Positions 1 to 9,989 of a stretch of 64,000 nt of DNA are shown here, one piece after another; the first letter of the stretch is position 1; each line of letters opens with the position of its first letter. The DNA is taken from the NCBI GenBank assembly GCA_020205615.1, contig CM035152.1, positions 152,764,778 through 152,828,777 on the forward strand. Reading direction: 5' to 3'. This DNA is from Panax quinquefolius. Lineage: Eukaryota; Streptophyta; Magnoliopsida; Apiales; Araliaceae. The notes under the pieces were generated by a model. It saw nothing but the letters and a program-made list of their open reading frames with translations, ran no database searches and was not told where the DNA came from. The translations under genes were made by a program, and so were the position numbers.

Positions 1-544
1 TTCTTGCAATGGGAGTAATATTTACGTGAGTCTCGATCAAATGTACTTTGGTGGGGTCACTAAGTGATGATTGTGCTCTAATTCAACAAAGATATATATG
101 CCAATTGTCCTCTTTTTCTTATCAGGGACAACATATATTCTAGCTTTGCACATTGTTAGTCTCTATGTAGTCTCTCTCATCTAGTTATTTTATTACTACT
201 ATCTTCATCATCGTAAACTCTTGCCAACAAATGGTGTAAAGCTTTTTTACATACATCTCTGCCTAGATCTCGATATCATTCAGATTATTAGCATGTTTAT
301 GACTAGTTGCAATTCTAATCTCAAATCCATTTTTGCGAGCATATGATCTATAAAAATATTCAACCTCTTCCAACGTATAAAATAACAAACCAACGTGCGG
401 AAACAATATCGATTTATTATCATCGACTTCACTAACAAATTCAGATGTATTATATGACATTTTGAAAAACTTACTTGTCAATAATAGTGATGAATTTTGC
501 TCGATCAGAACTTCAACTTGATTTTCTGAAGTGAAAGTGGGCAA
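1..544 (-). pseudogene. FAR1/FHY3-related (FRS) DNA-binding domain fragment
   Basis: Read on the minus strand from an ATG at 544. The first 93 codons give the start of a FAR1-type domain: a Pro-x-Val-Gly-Leu stretch, then EEVEYFYRSYARKNGFEIRI, matching the family pattern in which an F/Y-rich helix precedes a WRKY-GCM1-like zinc finger. After an in-frame stop near 263, homology resumes in other frames. Around 150-40 the reading TMCKARIYVV followed by LEHNHHLV supplies the later Cys and the His-x-His of the finger. FAR1/FRS proteins descend from Mutator-like transposases, and some act as light-signalling transcription factors. No MULE transposase core is visible, but the sequence runs off the left edge. 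The stop and frame change could be decay, or an intron I cannot place. It could be part of a decayed MULE or an FRS gene. Confidence 0.6.
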
Positions 545-919
545 CCAGATGAAACAAATTATGAGTAGAGGAGAAAAGAGATAATAATATCAGAGAACAA
601 ATTCTATGGAAGGATAAGAAGATAACTTGAGAAAATAGCAGCTTCCTAGACAATATTTAAAGGTAAAAAGATCAAATTTAATGCAATTTAGTAGCGGTTA
701 ATGCTCAAGAAGTCAAACTAATGTACTTTTCCCATATAATCAATGTCGACTTTGTTCTATTCCCATAGTGTTGTATTATTATGTTTGACTACTTATTCAC
801 CGGACATTGTTTATAATAATAATAATAATAATAATAATGATAATAATGATAAAAAATAATAAAAGTACATAAGCCGCTTAGAATTTGGAACGGCTTTGTA
901 CTCAATTCATAATTATAAT
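545..919. other. AT-rich spacer with AAT microsatellite
   Basis: No coding potential is seen. A TAA/AAT trinucleotide run with interspersed GAT lies at about 811-880. The same AAT-rich character precedes the right end of the complete Mutator-like element near 5940-5990, so part of this stretch may belong to the truncated copy that ends at 1440. Confidence 0.5.
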
Positions 920-1029
920 AGAATAAACAATAATAATCGTAAAATTATAATAAAATAATGAGAAATTTAATTTGGGGAGATGGAATGTTTAAAGATATAT
1001 TCAAATCCAAGGTAAGATATGCGACGACT

Positions 1030-1110
1030 AGGCAGTGGTGCTCTGGTGGTCATATGACGAGGTATTGGTGCATGAGGTCTCGAGTTCGAGTCTAGCTAGC
1101 AATGAAAAAT
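1030..1110 (+). repeat. tRNA/SINE-like module, copy 1
   Basis: The module contains an A-box-like TGGTGCTCTGGTGG and, about 40 bases on, a B-box-like GAGTTCGAGTC, the spacing of a tRNA-derived SINE head. Copies 2 (2171-2245, minus) and 3 (6055-6120, plus) share GGTCATATGACGAG, GTGCATGAGGT and GAGTTCGA. It does not fold as a full tRNA, so it is not called a tRNA gene. Confidence 0.5.
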
Positions 1111-1139
1111 TGATTTATTCCTCACCGTTATAATCTCTA

Positions 1140-1440
1140 CCGAACAGATAAAAAAAAATTTTTTTTTTTTTTAAACAGTTATAGCCTCTAAAACTTGCAT
1201 AAAAACAAAATTTTTTTTTTTTTTTTCAAATGATTATAGCCTCTACAAACTTGCATAAAAAACAAATATTTTTTTTTTTTTTTTTAAAGCAGTATAAACC
1301 TCTAAACTTTGCATAAAAATAAATATTATTTTTTTTAAAATCAATTTATAGCCTCTCTAAACTGCATAAAAAAACAAATATTTTTTTTTTTTAAAGCCGT
1401 TATAGCCTCTATCAAACTTGCATAAAAAAAAAATATATTA
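1140..1440 (+). repeat. Tandem array of about 57-bp units separated by poly-T
   Basis: There are five units, each a T-run of 10-20 bases followed by an AAAGCAGTTATAGCCTCT-like core and CTTGCATAAAAA. Units diverge in the core and in T-run length. The layout parallels the array at 6480-6715, where the core is AAGCCGTAAGAGCTTG. Both sit just outside a tRNA-like module. Confidence 0.75.
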
Positions 1441-1964
1441 AAATACAAATTCCAAGACGTAGAAAGACAAATACTTCTCGGAAACACAATTGTTGACAAA
1501 ATGACAAACCACAGTCACTTCGGGAAATGCACTTTTTGACCACTTTTTCTGCACATTGCCTCGGGAAAGAACACCGCAAACCCGGTAAACTAAAAAAGTG
1601 AGACATTTGTTTGAATTTGGTCCTAAATTAATTCATGTATCTGACACATTTGAATGAGAGCTTATTTAAACGTCTATTCAAGACACATCTTGTGCAAACT
1701 AAAGTTCACTTGCCAAGCTAGATAAAATAAAAATAACGAGAGAGAGAGAGAGTATTTGGAAGAGAGAGCAAAAAAAACTTCAACAAATTGAAGCTACTGG
1801 AATCCATTTATTATATTACAAGACAAAATTTTTTTTGTAAGATATATTGTTATTAGTACTCATTTCATATCATTATTTGCAGCATGTAAGATAATAGTTT
1901 TATCACTTCATGTTATTCTTTGAATTAAAGGGGATATAATACCGTGCATGTATTTGTTTTGTTG
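1441..1964. other. Unassigned spacer
   Basis: No coding region is recognised. A short GA run lies at about 1738-1753. The sequence separates the orphan right end from the left end of the complete Mutator-like element. Confidence 0.4.
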
Positions 1965-1977
1965 TCATTAATGCATG

Positions 1978-2275
1978 TTATAACAAATGTTTTTTTTTTT
2001 ATTTCCCACCAGAGTAGAGCTTGTCTTAAAAGCAATATATTTTTTTTTTTTTTCTTCTTTTCTCCATTATATGTTATGACTTCGTTAAAAAAAAAAAAAA
2101 AAAACCCTACGTAGGTATAACTGTCACTACCGAAGAAAAAAAAAATTGGATATACCAACTAGTAAATTAACTGAATGATTCGAACTCGCAACCTCATGCA
2201 CCAATACCTCGTCATATGACCACCCAAGCACCACGGGCCTAAATTGCTAAGTTTAACCAAGGATATATCCTTATT
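1978..2275 (-). repeat. Left inverted terminal region of the PMD element
   Basis: It is a reverse complement of 6020-6425 with gaps in the poly-A/T runs. It holds tRNA-like module copy 2 (about 2171-2245) and ends inward at the palindrome AAGGATATATCCTT (2259-2272). Confidence 0.7.
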
Positions 2276-2548
2276 CCAAAGTGTACTCAATTGTTCACTT
2301 ATTGTTTTAATTTATTTTTCTTCTTATTGTTTTTTTTATTTTTAATAGTTTCATTTTTACTAGTTTTTAATGCATGTTAATATTATTACATTATATACAT
2401 GCATATTATTATTATATGATGTTGTTCGCTTTTTAATGCATGTTAGTGTGTATTATTATTCTTGTCGTTTTGCAACATGTTACTTTCAACTTCATTTTGT
2501 CATGCATCTTAATACTAATATGGAATTGATGTATTTTTTAGGTAAAAG

Positions 2549-4450
2549 ATGGATAGTTGGGAATATGGGCCAATTGATCCAGTTCTTACGCATGATCAAC
2601 AAGATCATGTATCGGATGACATATATCATGGGAGAGATAGGGAAAACTAAGCTCCAATCGATATCGATCGGAAATATAATCGGTGGGCTTTGACAAAAGA
2701 ACAAAAAATCCTTTTAAATAAATGTGGATTTGAGTATTTAGTTATCAAGGTGTTGTACACCAAACCGATCTTGATCTCGATATCTTGCCTTTTAGTCGAG
2801 AGATGGCGCTTTGGAGACTAATACTTTTCATTTAAAGCGTGGAGAAATAACAATCACGTTAGAGGATGTTCACTTTATTTTTGGGTTCTGGTGGTAGGAA
2901 AGCCCTTAACGGGTCCCTCATTTGTCACCAATTTGAATTATTTTAGGGATTGTTTTGGAGATCAATTAGTGGTGAATATTTTAGTTCAAAAAACGCAGCG
3001 GTCTAATTTCATTAGTGTGGTTGCACGAACATTTTAATAAATGTCCCGAGAATGCAAGTAAAGATGTTGTGAGGCGACACACAAAAAGGCATACATGTTG
3101 TGGTTGTGTGGGGGCAATATTATTCCCTAATAGGAATAGAAATAGTGTGCACCCACGATATTTGTCTTTTATTGCTATACGTGAAGATTGTGTAACTTAC
3201 TCTTGGGCGTACTGCAGTGTTAGCATATTTGTACTGAGATCTTTATATACTTGCTACTAGGAAAGGAGTTAAATACATTAATGGTTGTGTTACATTGTTA
3301 CAAATTTGGGCTTATGAAGCGTGTAAGTATTGGAAAGCCAAACCCTTGGCCACAATCATCCTTATGGTTACTAGGGCTTTAGCATGGTCCTATTTTGGAG
3401 CCCACAGTTACCACAGTAGACGTGAGAATCCCCATCACCATTTGTCATTTTACTGAGGGGAGTTAGATATTAAGTCTATGTGGGATGTGGTTCGGCGGCC
3501 TTACATAATGTGGGATGATGATATCGATGGATTTAATTTTGAAGGCGGGTTGTTGGGATCCGGTGGGGTCCCTTGATCCACTTTGATATTGTGGAATTTC
3601 GAGATCTTGGGGCCAGTGTGATGAGAGCAGTTCGGGTTCATGCAAGGCATACCATCAATGACCAAAAACCACGGTGACCTTAGGCGGGAGAAAAATTTAA
3701 ATTTATTGATGTCGAGGATTGCATGGCCTTGAGAGGGGAATATATTTCGATGTGGGAGGCATACATGGATCATCTCGAAGGACAACAAACCGAAATTTGA
3801 TTATGTCCCAATAGATGATTACATGGTCTCGTATAGGAAAAATTACACGTTGGAAAATTCACCGAGGCCTCGACAGAAAGCTTACGACCACGACAGTTGT
3901 TATGAGCCTCGGGCCATTTACAACCAACAACACCTTATTCAAATGGTATAAAATTATATTCTTCTTTAATAAATCATGTATTGGAGTAAATACTTAATAT
4001 TACATTTATTCATATTTATTGTTAATAATATTTGTTTGTGTTTATCTTATACGACAGGTTGAGAGTGCTTGAAGTCAAGCACTTGATAAATTTTCAAGAT
4101 TTACTCAAATTTTCCTCCAGAGTTGGTTCTGCAAAAAAAATAATTGGGATCTCCAATACGCCTATCGACTTGAAGCAAGAGGTAAACAAATACCTCGGCA
4201 GGGGGTCCCACAAATTTTGGACCACAGGTCCCAGACACACAACTCAACGAAGGGCTTGGGGCACAAAAAACGATTATGTTGTACAAGAGAGCTACATACC
4301 CACCCCACAAGTAATCGAGGAGAGCTCCATTCCCACCACCCAAGCTACGAGGAGTGTTACATTCCATCCTTCCAAACCTATGAGGAGTGTTACATTCCAA
4401 CCAACTCTTCATTTGCGGGACTTTCACGGCCAAGGGATCTAGTTCACAAA
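2549..4450 (+). pseudogene. Plant mobile domain (PMD/MAIN-like) gene, decayed
   Basis: The start is the ATG at 2549, just after a splice-acceptor-like TTTTTTAG, and gives MDSWEYGPIDPVLTHDQ, a typical start of PMD proteins in transposable elements. The PMD core follows in shifting frames: LVERWRF and FHLKHGEITITLEDVHFIFG-like readings at about 2795-2890, then GKPLTG, then LHEHFNKCPENA and FPNRNRNSVHPRYLSF at 3015-3175, then LLQIWAYEACKYW near 3300. A later block (4059-4440) holds repeated E-x-S-Y/S-I-P-T and R-S-V-T-F-x-P motifs, a low-complexity tail. PMD proteins are found in MULEs and Ty3 elements and, domesticated, as MAIN and MAIL1. At least six frameshifts or stops make this a pseudogene. 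An AT-rich gap near 3955-4050 could be an intron. Confidence 0.7.
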
Positions 4451-4519
4451 AGGTATATATAGTTATGTTAATAGTGATGGTTTTAATTATTATTGTTATA
4501 TAATAATAATGTACATTTA

Positions 4520-5540
4520 GCTCTCAATCGTGTACAAGATGCGGAGACCACATCTCTTATGGACCAAAAGGGTCCTTATCCAAAAGACTTAAAGATTGGA
4601 AGGAGACATTTGTAAATAAACATATGTTTGGAAACGTGGTGGCACCCGTAAGGGGATTTATATCCTTTATCACATCCGCGCCATTATATGCATTAGAACA
4701 CAATGCAAAGGTCAATCCTTAGGGCACCGGAGTTGGATATTCGAGCATGTCATCGACGCTTATATTGTTGCTTGCTTCGAGACGAGAGAGGAATACTACA
4801 GTGTCGCGGGAATACAAAGGTGGTCCCAATTTGGTTTCATTAATTCATTCTTCATGATCTTAAGGCGGCTATGTGCCTCGCACTAACGTGAATCTTGCAT
4901 GGAGTTTTTGCGATCCGTATGTTAACCAAGATGTTGGTCCACCTTTACACGAATGCAAATACATATTCATGCTTGGTAGTGTAGTACCAATCAACGCCAT
5001 TTTGTCTTGTTCTATTCGCAAATGAAGATTGGATGATTACCATAATTGACCCGCACTACAACGACACTAAGTATATTAAGTTACATGAAATGTACTCGAA
5101 TCGCTCAAGTTCATGGTATGTTTAGTTTTAAAATATTTTAATTTTGTAATGTCCTTTAATATTAAAAATTATTAACCAACTACTTTATACGTGCAGTACA
5201 TTTGATACCATTTTGTTTGAAATAGTAATCCGACAAGTGAGTGGCCAAATGGTAATCCCACTTGTCTGAGACCTTAAAGATTCGATCAAAACAACACAAC
5301 CACTTTCAGTTGTGGCATTTTTATATGCAAGTATGTTGATTGCTCGTTAGGGCCAATGGTAATATTTCACGAAGAAAGTGGTCCTTGGAAGATGTCACAA
5401 TCTTTCGTTCTGCGCGTCGCATGGGAGCTCTACAAGAAATCCGCAAGATTACTCCCCACTTCAAAAATATAGAACTTATCCAACGTTATCTAATGTACAT
5501 ATTAGAAAATGAAGATGTAATATGTATTATTCCTCTTAAT
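4520..5540 (+). pseudogene. Decayed downstream coding remnant of the PMD element
   Basis: No frame stays open for more than about 80 codons, but base composition is coding-like up to 5540. Readings such as LFANEDWMITIIDPHYNDTK (near 5020-5075) and a last block WSLEDVTIFRSARRMGALQE (5370-5430) suggest a degraded C-terminal domain. Some MULEs pair PMD or transposase genes with Ulp1/C48-like proteases, and the EDWMITIID stretch is weakly reminiscent of one. I cannot see the His-Asp-Cys catalytic set. It may simply be the C-terminal part of the PMD gene. Confidence 0.3.
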
Positions 5541-6019
5541 GTTATGCATTATTATTATTATTATTATTATAATACTTCACTACTTTTATAAATTCGATAA
5601 GTAAATTAATTTCACGAAATGACTTGAAAAATTATCATCATTACTTATTAGACTAATTGAACTAGTTTTATTAATAATAAAATCATTTCTTAATAATAAA
5701 ATCATTGCTTAATATATAAAATCATTACTAATAATCATTGCTTAATAATAAAATTATTAATACTAATAATACAAGATTTATAATGATCATTATTTATATT
5801 TTATTAAAGAATGATATTTATTTTTAATATATTAATAATCTTTTATTGATATTATTACAAAGATAAGAAAACATATTAAAGGGATAATAATAAATATAGA
5901 TATTAACTTATTTCTATTTAGAAAAATCCAATTAATAATATAAATTTATTAATAATAATAAATCGTAATATAGTAGTAATGCAAGAATATAGATTTTGGG
6001 GATGGTGAAGTTTTTCTAT
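5541..6019. other. AT-rich noncoding interior of the PMD element
   Basis: ATT/AAT-rich sequence with TTATTATTATTA runs at 5550-5570 and no coding signal. Its last 60 bases resemble 920-985. Confidence 0.5.
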
Positions 6020-6425
6020 AAGGATATATCCTTGGTTAAACTTAAGCAGCCTAGGCCCGTGGTGCTGGGTGGTCATATGACGAGTATTGGTGCGTGAGGT
6101 TGCGAGTTCGAATCATTAAAGTGACTCTTAGTTGGTATATCCAATTTTTTTTTCCTTGGTAGTAATGAAAGTTATACCCTAACAGGTTATTTTTTTTTTT
6201 AATTTTATTTTAATTTCTTTGAGTCATAACATATAATGGAGAAAAGAAGAAAAAAAATAAAAAAAATTAAATTCCGTGATAAAGTTTCTACGTAGGAAAA
6301 AAAAAAAAAAAAATAGTATAAAAGCAGAAGTCTGCTCCATTTAAAAATAAAAAATAAAATAAAAAAAAATGTTTTAAAAACATTTGTTATAAAAACATTT
6401 GTTAAAAACATTTTTTTTATAACAA
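6020..6425 (+). repeat. Right inverted terminal region of the PMD element
   Basis: Counterpart of 1978-2275. It begins at the palindrome AAGGATATATCCTT (6020-6033), holds tRNA-like module copy 3 (about 6055-6120) and passes outward through GTCATAACATATAATGGAG into ACATTTGTTATAA repeats. Confidence 0.7.
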
Positions 6426-6469
6426 ATGTTTTTATTTTTGTTATAAAATATGTTATAAAAACATTTGTT

Positions 6470-6534
6470 ACGGTTTAGGATATTTTTTTTTTTTTTTTTT
6501 TTTTTATAAGCCGTAAGAGCTTGTTACGGTTTGA

Positions 6535-6570
<36 letters not shown>

Positions 6571-6715
6571 CCGAGGTTTTTACGGTTTAGGATTTTTTTT
6601 TTTTTTTTTTTTTTATAAGCCGTAAGAGCTTGTTACGGTTTGAATATTTTTTTTTTTTTTTTTTTTTTAAGCCGTAAGAGCTTGTTACGGTTTAGGATTT
6701 TTTTTTTTTTATATA
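6470..6715 (+). repeat. Tandem array of about 55-bp units separated by poly-T
   Basis: Five units alternate T-runs of 12-29 bases with a core such as AAGCCGTAAGAGCTTGTTAC followed by GGTTTGAATA or GGTTTAGGATA. The core is itself partly inverted (CCGTAA...TTACGG). Same position relative to the element end as the array at 1140-1440. Confidence 0.75.
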
Positions 6716-6953
6716 CAAGCCGGTACAAGCTGTACCGGTTGTATTATTTAATATTAAAGTTGGTTTAAGTTAAACAAACTGACAACATGTTGACTTTGGT
6801 GGGGTCCTCATATTAAAATAAAAGCTAAATTACAAGTTATTACAATACCGGGTATATTTATGTTTCAATCTCACCTTCCAATAAGTTTATCAACGGTCCA
6901 AAAAGGGGTGTTGCAAGATAATCTTATAAAGAACCTTCTTTATGGAAGGGCTC

Positions 6954-6989
<36 letters not shown>

Positions 6990-7097
6990 ATATATATTAT
7001 GGAAACAAATATTCTATTTCTAAATGCAAAAGATTTGATCTTGTTTCCAAATAAAGATGATTTGATCTTATTTACAAAATAAAATAAGATTTGATAT

Positions 7098-7138
<41 letters not shown>

Positions 7139-7469
7139 ATTTGATCCTTGTTTTCAAAATAAAATAAGATATTATTTTATTTTGTAATATATAATTTGAT
7201 TTATCTCGATTTAGTTTCCCAAAAATAATAATGATAATAATAATAATATATATGTTTATATATATTTTGGGGAAATCGTTAGTTTTCATTTTGAAGCCAA
7301 TCTATCGCCGTGAATTATAAATTATAAAAAAAGTGTTGAAATGGGTCTATTATGGTATGAAAGAATTGGATTTGCAAGAATTTATGGGAGGCTAATTAGA
7401 TGATTATTTTATAATATAAAGTTATAGTGGCGCTTAAAGGAGTAATGTGTGATATTACCCGTAAGTATT

Positions 7470-7538
<69 letters not shown>

Positions 7539-7549
7539 ATTTGTGATTC
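6716..7549. repeat. AT-rich spacer with TA and TTA microsatellites
   Basis: TA dinucleotide runs lie at about 6956-6984 and 7104-7136, and a TTA run followed by a TA run lies at about 7467-7534. Between them an AAAATAAAATAAGATTTGAT-type sentence is repeated. No gene is seen. Short frames here come from the repeats. Confidence 0.8.
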
Positions 7550-7825
7550 ATGAAGATTGGCGCCCACCAATGGGAAGAACCCTTGATTCGCTCATTCGTT
7601 TTCAGAAAAATTAAGAAAACAAAGATTGAGCAGGATTTGGGGAAGATTTTCAAGATATATATTGGGAGAGCTCTCCTAGGGGTCCTCTCTCCAAGGATTT
7701 TCTATTTTCAGGATTTGCAAGATCGAGCTCCGCGAATTTTTCAGAAATTTGAAGCAGGATTCACAAAGATAAAGTATTTTACACGATTGTCACTCCAAAG
7801 ACGCGATCCTCAAGCAGGGGGCAAA
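7550..7825 (+). mobile_element. Remnant of LTR-retrotransposon internal region ending in a polypurine tract
   Basis: The last bases, AAGCAGGGGGCAAA (7812-7825), form a classical polypurine tract directly in front of the LTR that starts at 7826. At the other end, TTGGCGCCCACCAATGGG (about 7558-7575) resembles a TGGCGCCCACC-type primer-binding site. The stretch may be a heavily deleted internal region or a junction of two elements. A 102-codon open frame spans it, but I do not recognise the protein and do not call it a gene. Confidence 0.45.
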
Positions 7826-8423
7826 TGTGAGCCCACATACAAATTAGGATTCACTTGACCTAATTGAATTAAATGCATAAATGAATGTTCGCATTATGAT
7901 CAAATGAAAAGACGGAAGAGCCGAAAATAAAGAAACAAGACCTGAGAGAATCTTTCACGTGTCCCGAGGCAGAAGACACGTGGAGGCGACTCATTTTGGA
8001 AATTGATTGAGGGATTGGATTGGTGGCTAGAAGGGCAGGACGATTTGGGTATTATTCTGATGATTAAGGGTAAATTTAGAATTTTCTCGAGATCATGTGC
8101 CTAGCACATGACCACTCTCTAGAAAATCCTATAAATACCTCTTCCACTCCATTGGGAAGGGGACCTCATTTTTTGGACTCTTGGACCTTTTGGAAGACTA
8201 GGAGATCTCTCAACCCGAAGACTCAAGAAGGCTCTCTGAATCCTTGCTACCCTAACAAGGTTCTCGAATTCTAAGAGTTCTGCCACGTGTCATTGGAGTA
8301 ATCGCTCACCTGTTCTTCTCCCCTCTTCAATCAATCAATCAATTCCGTGCTTTTCATGGATTTCTCTCCTCCTCAGCCAACACGAAACCCTAACCCTAGC
8401 AAGGTACGATTTCCTTGCCCACA
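7826..8423 (+). repeat. LTR (plus orientation), 598 bp
   Basis: It starts TGTGAGCCCACA, ends TTGCCCACA, and carries a TATA-like TATAAATA near 8131. A polypurine tract precedes it and a PBS follows, so it has the contacts of both a 3' and a 5' LTR. It matches the minus-strand LTR 9392-9966 throughout, with a few indels. Confidence 0.85.
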
Positions 8424-8429
8424 TTTCTT

Positions 8430-8447
8430 TGGCGACTCTACTGGGGA
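8430..8447 (+). other. Primer-binding site, plus orientation
   Basis: TGGCGACTCTACTGGGGA lies six bases after the LTR end. It is one base different from the PBS at 9368-9385. The gag fragment begins immediately inward but on the opposite strand, so this PBS is on the wrong side for it. Confidence 0.8.
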
Positions 8448-9330
8448 TGCTCAATATACACTGTCGGGTAAGGTTGCCTCCGAATGTGTGCTGGGTAAGG
8501 TGGAGTAAAGTCTAACTCCGAGGGTCGGGATGTCTGCCTGCGAAGTTGATTGATCACATCGATCATATCATCCTTCGTCACGTACTGGCTCGTGGCATGA
8601 ACTCTCTGGGGTGTTGTGATATACTGTTGTACCGACGGTGTGTATGGTTGATGCATACTTGCATCGTGCAAAGCTGGCACTAGTGGCAGTTACTGGCTCA
8701 CTCACTGGACATGGATTGGGACGGTTGGTATCTGCACCTGTGAAAATACTGGGAGAGCAGTTGGGATGATGTTTGTCTGAGATTGACTTGTTTCCAACAT
8801 AGGTTGTGGCATGTCACCACTGTTCTGGGGCTCCAAGTTGATTATTGGAATCGATTGACTTTCCGTCAATGGAGGTACAATCTGGTTCTCTTTGTTGTTG
8901 TTGCCATTGTTGTTGTCCTCCACTCCTGCTTGTACTCCCTGCGAACTGCCTGGGAACATGGCCTTGAAGGTAGGGATCTGCATCAACTGCTGGCGAAAGT
9001 TCCCCATCTTCTCTTGTTTCCTCTGCATCTCTAGCATCATGGCCATCATCATCCCTTGTCCTTCCCGTGCTTCCTTTAATGCCTTGAGCATCTCCAGTTG
9101 CACAACATTCGTCTGCTCTCCGCTTGCATCCTCGCCTTGCCTTCCTGCGTTGGTTTGTTATTGATTGGCCATGTATAGTGATGTTGAACTCCCTTCCGAA
9201 ACGTCTTCAATAAGTGGTTGGTCAAAATCCAGATTTGCGCCTTGGAAAGCTTGAGTTGTTTGCCTTGGAACTGGATTTGGTGAGGTAATACTATTTGTTG
9301 GTGAAGCGGCTCTTCCTGTAATTCTCCCAC
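8448..9330 (-). pseudogene. Ty3-type gag N-terminal fragment
   Basis: Read leftward from 9330 in three overlapping frames (9330-9076, 9103-8702, 8680-8448). The middle part is Gln/Met/Asn-rich, with a helix-prone LEMLKALKEAREGQGMMMAM stretch and an NNNGNNN tract. The last part holds DDMIDVINQLRRQTSRPSEL followed by DFTPPYP, a sentence typical just before the capsid-like core of plant Ty3 gag. The reading stops at the inverted PBS, so the capsid core, nucleocapsid and all of pol are missing. Two frameshifts separate the parts. Confidence 0.65.
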
Positions 9331-9367
9331 TTCAAGTTGTGGGCATACCCTTCACGAATTCTACACC

Positions 9368-9385
9368 TCCCCAGCAGAGTCGCCA
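9368..9385 (-). other. Primer-binding site, minus orientation
   Basis: On the minus strand this reads TGGCGACTCTGCTGGGGA, the known plant Ty3 PBS type. It lies six bases inside the minus LTR and in correct orientation for the gag fragment. Confidence 0.85.
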
Positions 9386-9391
9386 AAGAAA

Positions 9392-9966
9392 TGTGGGCAA
9401 GGAAATCGTACCTTGCTAGGGTTAGGGTTTTGTGTTGGTTGAGGAGGAGAGAAATCTACGAAAAGTACAGAATTGATTGATTGAAGAGGGAGAAGAACAG
9501 GTGGGCGATTACTCCAACGACACGTGGCAGAACTCTTAGAATCCAAGAACCTTATTAGGGTAGCAAGGATTCAGAGAGCCTTCTTGAGTCTTTGGGTTGA
9601 GAGAGAATCTCCAAGTCTTCCAAAAGGTTCAAGTCCTGAGTCTGAAGAGAAGTCCCTTTCCCAATGAAATGGAAGGGGTATTTATAGGGTTTTCTGTAAA
9701 GTGGTCATGTCTGTGCGAGCACATGCTTTCAGGAAAATTTCAGAAATACCCTTTAATCATCAGAGTAATGCCCATATTGCCATGTCCTTCTAGCCACCAA
9801 TCCAATCCCTCAATCAATTCCCAAAAATGAGTTGCCTCCACGTGTCTTCTGCCTCGGGACATGTGAAAGATTCTCTCAGGTCTTGCTTCTTTATTTTCGA
9901 CTTTTCTGTTTGTCATTCAATTCTTTAGGTCGTATGTGTGAACCCTAATTTGTACATGAACTCACA
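9392..9966 (-). repeat. LTR (minus orientation), 575 bp
   Basis: On the minus strand it runs from TGTGAG (9966) to CCCACA (9392). A TATA-like TATAAATA lies near 9680. No polypurine tract flanks its outer side, so it has the contacts of a 5' LTR only. Confidence 0.85.
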
Positions 9967-9989
9967 GCATCAAAGGTTATTATTTTAAT

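Larger units (their letters stand above)
920..1440 (+). mobile_element. Orphan right end of the PMD-bearing Mutator-like element family
   Basis: Positions 920-1125 align by eye in the same orientation with 5950-6150. Both have an AATAAT-rich lead, a TTGGGGA...GATGG motif, a GATATAT motif, the tRNA-like module (GTGGTGCT, GGTCATATGACGAG, GAGTTCGA) and then poly-T-separated tandem repeats. This looks like the right end of a second copy whose body is missing. The FAR1 fragment to its left may or may not belong to it. Confidence 0.5.
1965..6720 (+). mobile_element. Mutator-like element carrying a PMD gene, long inverted ends
   Basis: The left end (about 1978-2275) is the reverse complement of the right end (about 6020-6425). 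Shared blocks, in order from inside to outside, are the palindrome AAGGATATATCCTT, GGTTAAACTTA, the tRNA-like module, TTGGTATATCCAA plus a T-run, GTCATAACATATAATGGAG on the right with its complement on the left, and an ACATTTGTTATAA motif. Inside is a decayed PMD gene. Long terminal inverted repeats around PMD genes fit plant MULEs and Pack-MULE-like elements. No MULE transposase and no 9-bp target duplication were found, so the class is inferred. Confidence 0.6.
7826..9966. mobile_element. Rearranged LTR element: inverted LTRs, two PBSs, gag between
   Basis: The two LTRs (7826-8423 plus, 9392-9966 minus) are reverse complements. Each is followed inward by a TGGCGACTCTRCTGGGGA primer-binding site. 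The space between holds only an N-terminal gag fragment, read on the minus strand. A normal element has direct LTRs and one PBS. No 5-bp target duplication was found (CAAA before, GCATC after). The right side abuts the truncated LINE at 9967. Confidence 0.8.

Noticed and set aside
1030..1110. tRNA gene
   Set aside because: A- and B-box-like segments are present, but no acceptor stem or anticodon arm folds. The segment repeats inside transposon ends, so it is SINE-like.
7550..7858. 102-codon plus-strand protein gene
   Set aside because: It ends inside the LTR, crosses a polypurine tract and resembles no family I know. Most likely it is chance open sequence.
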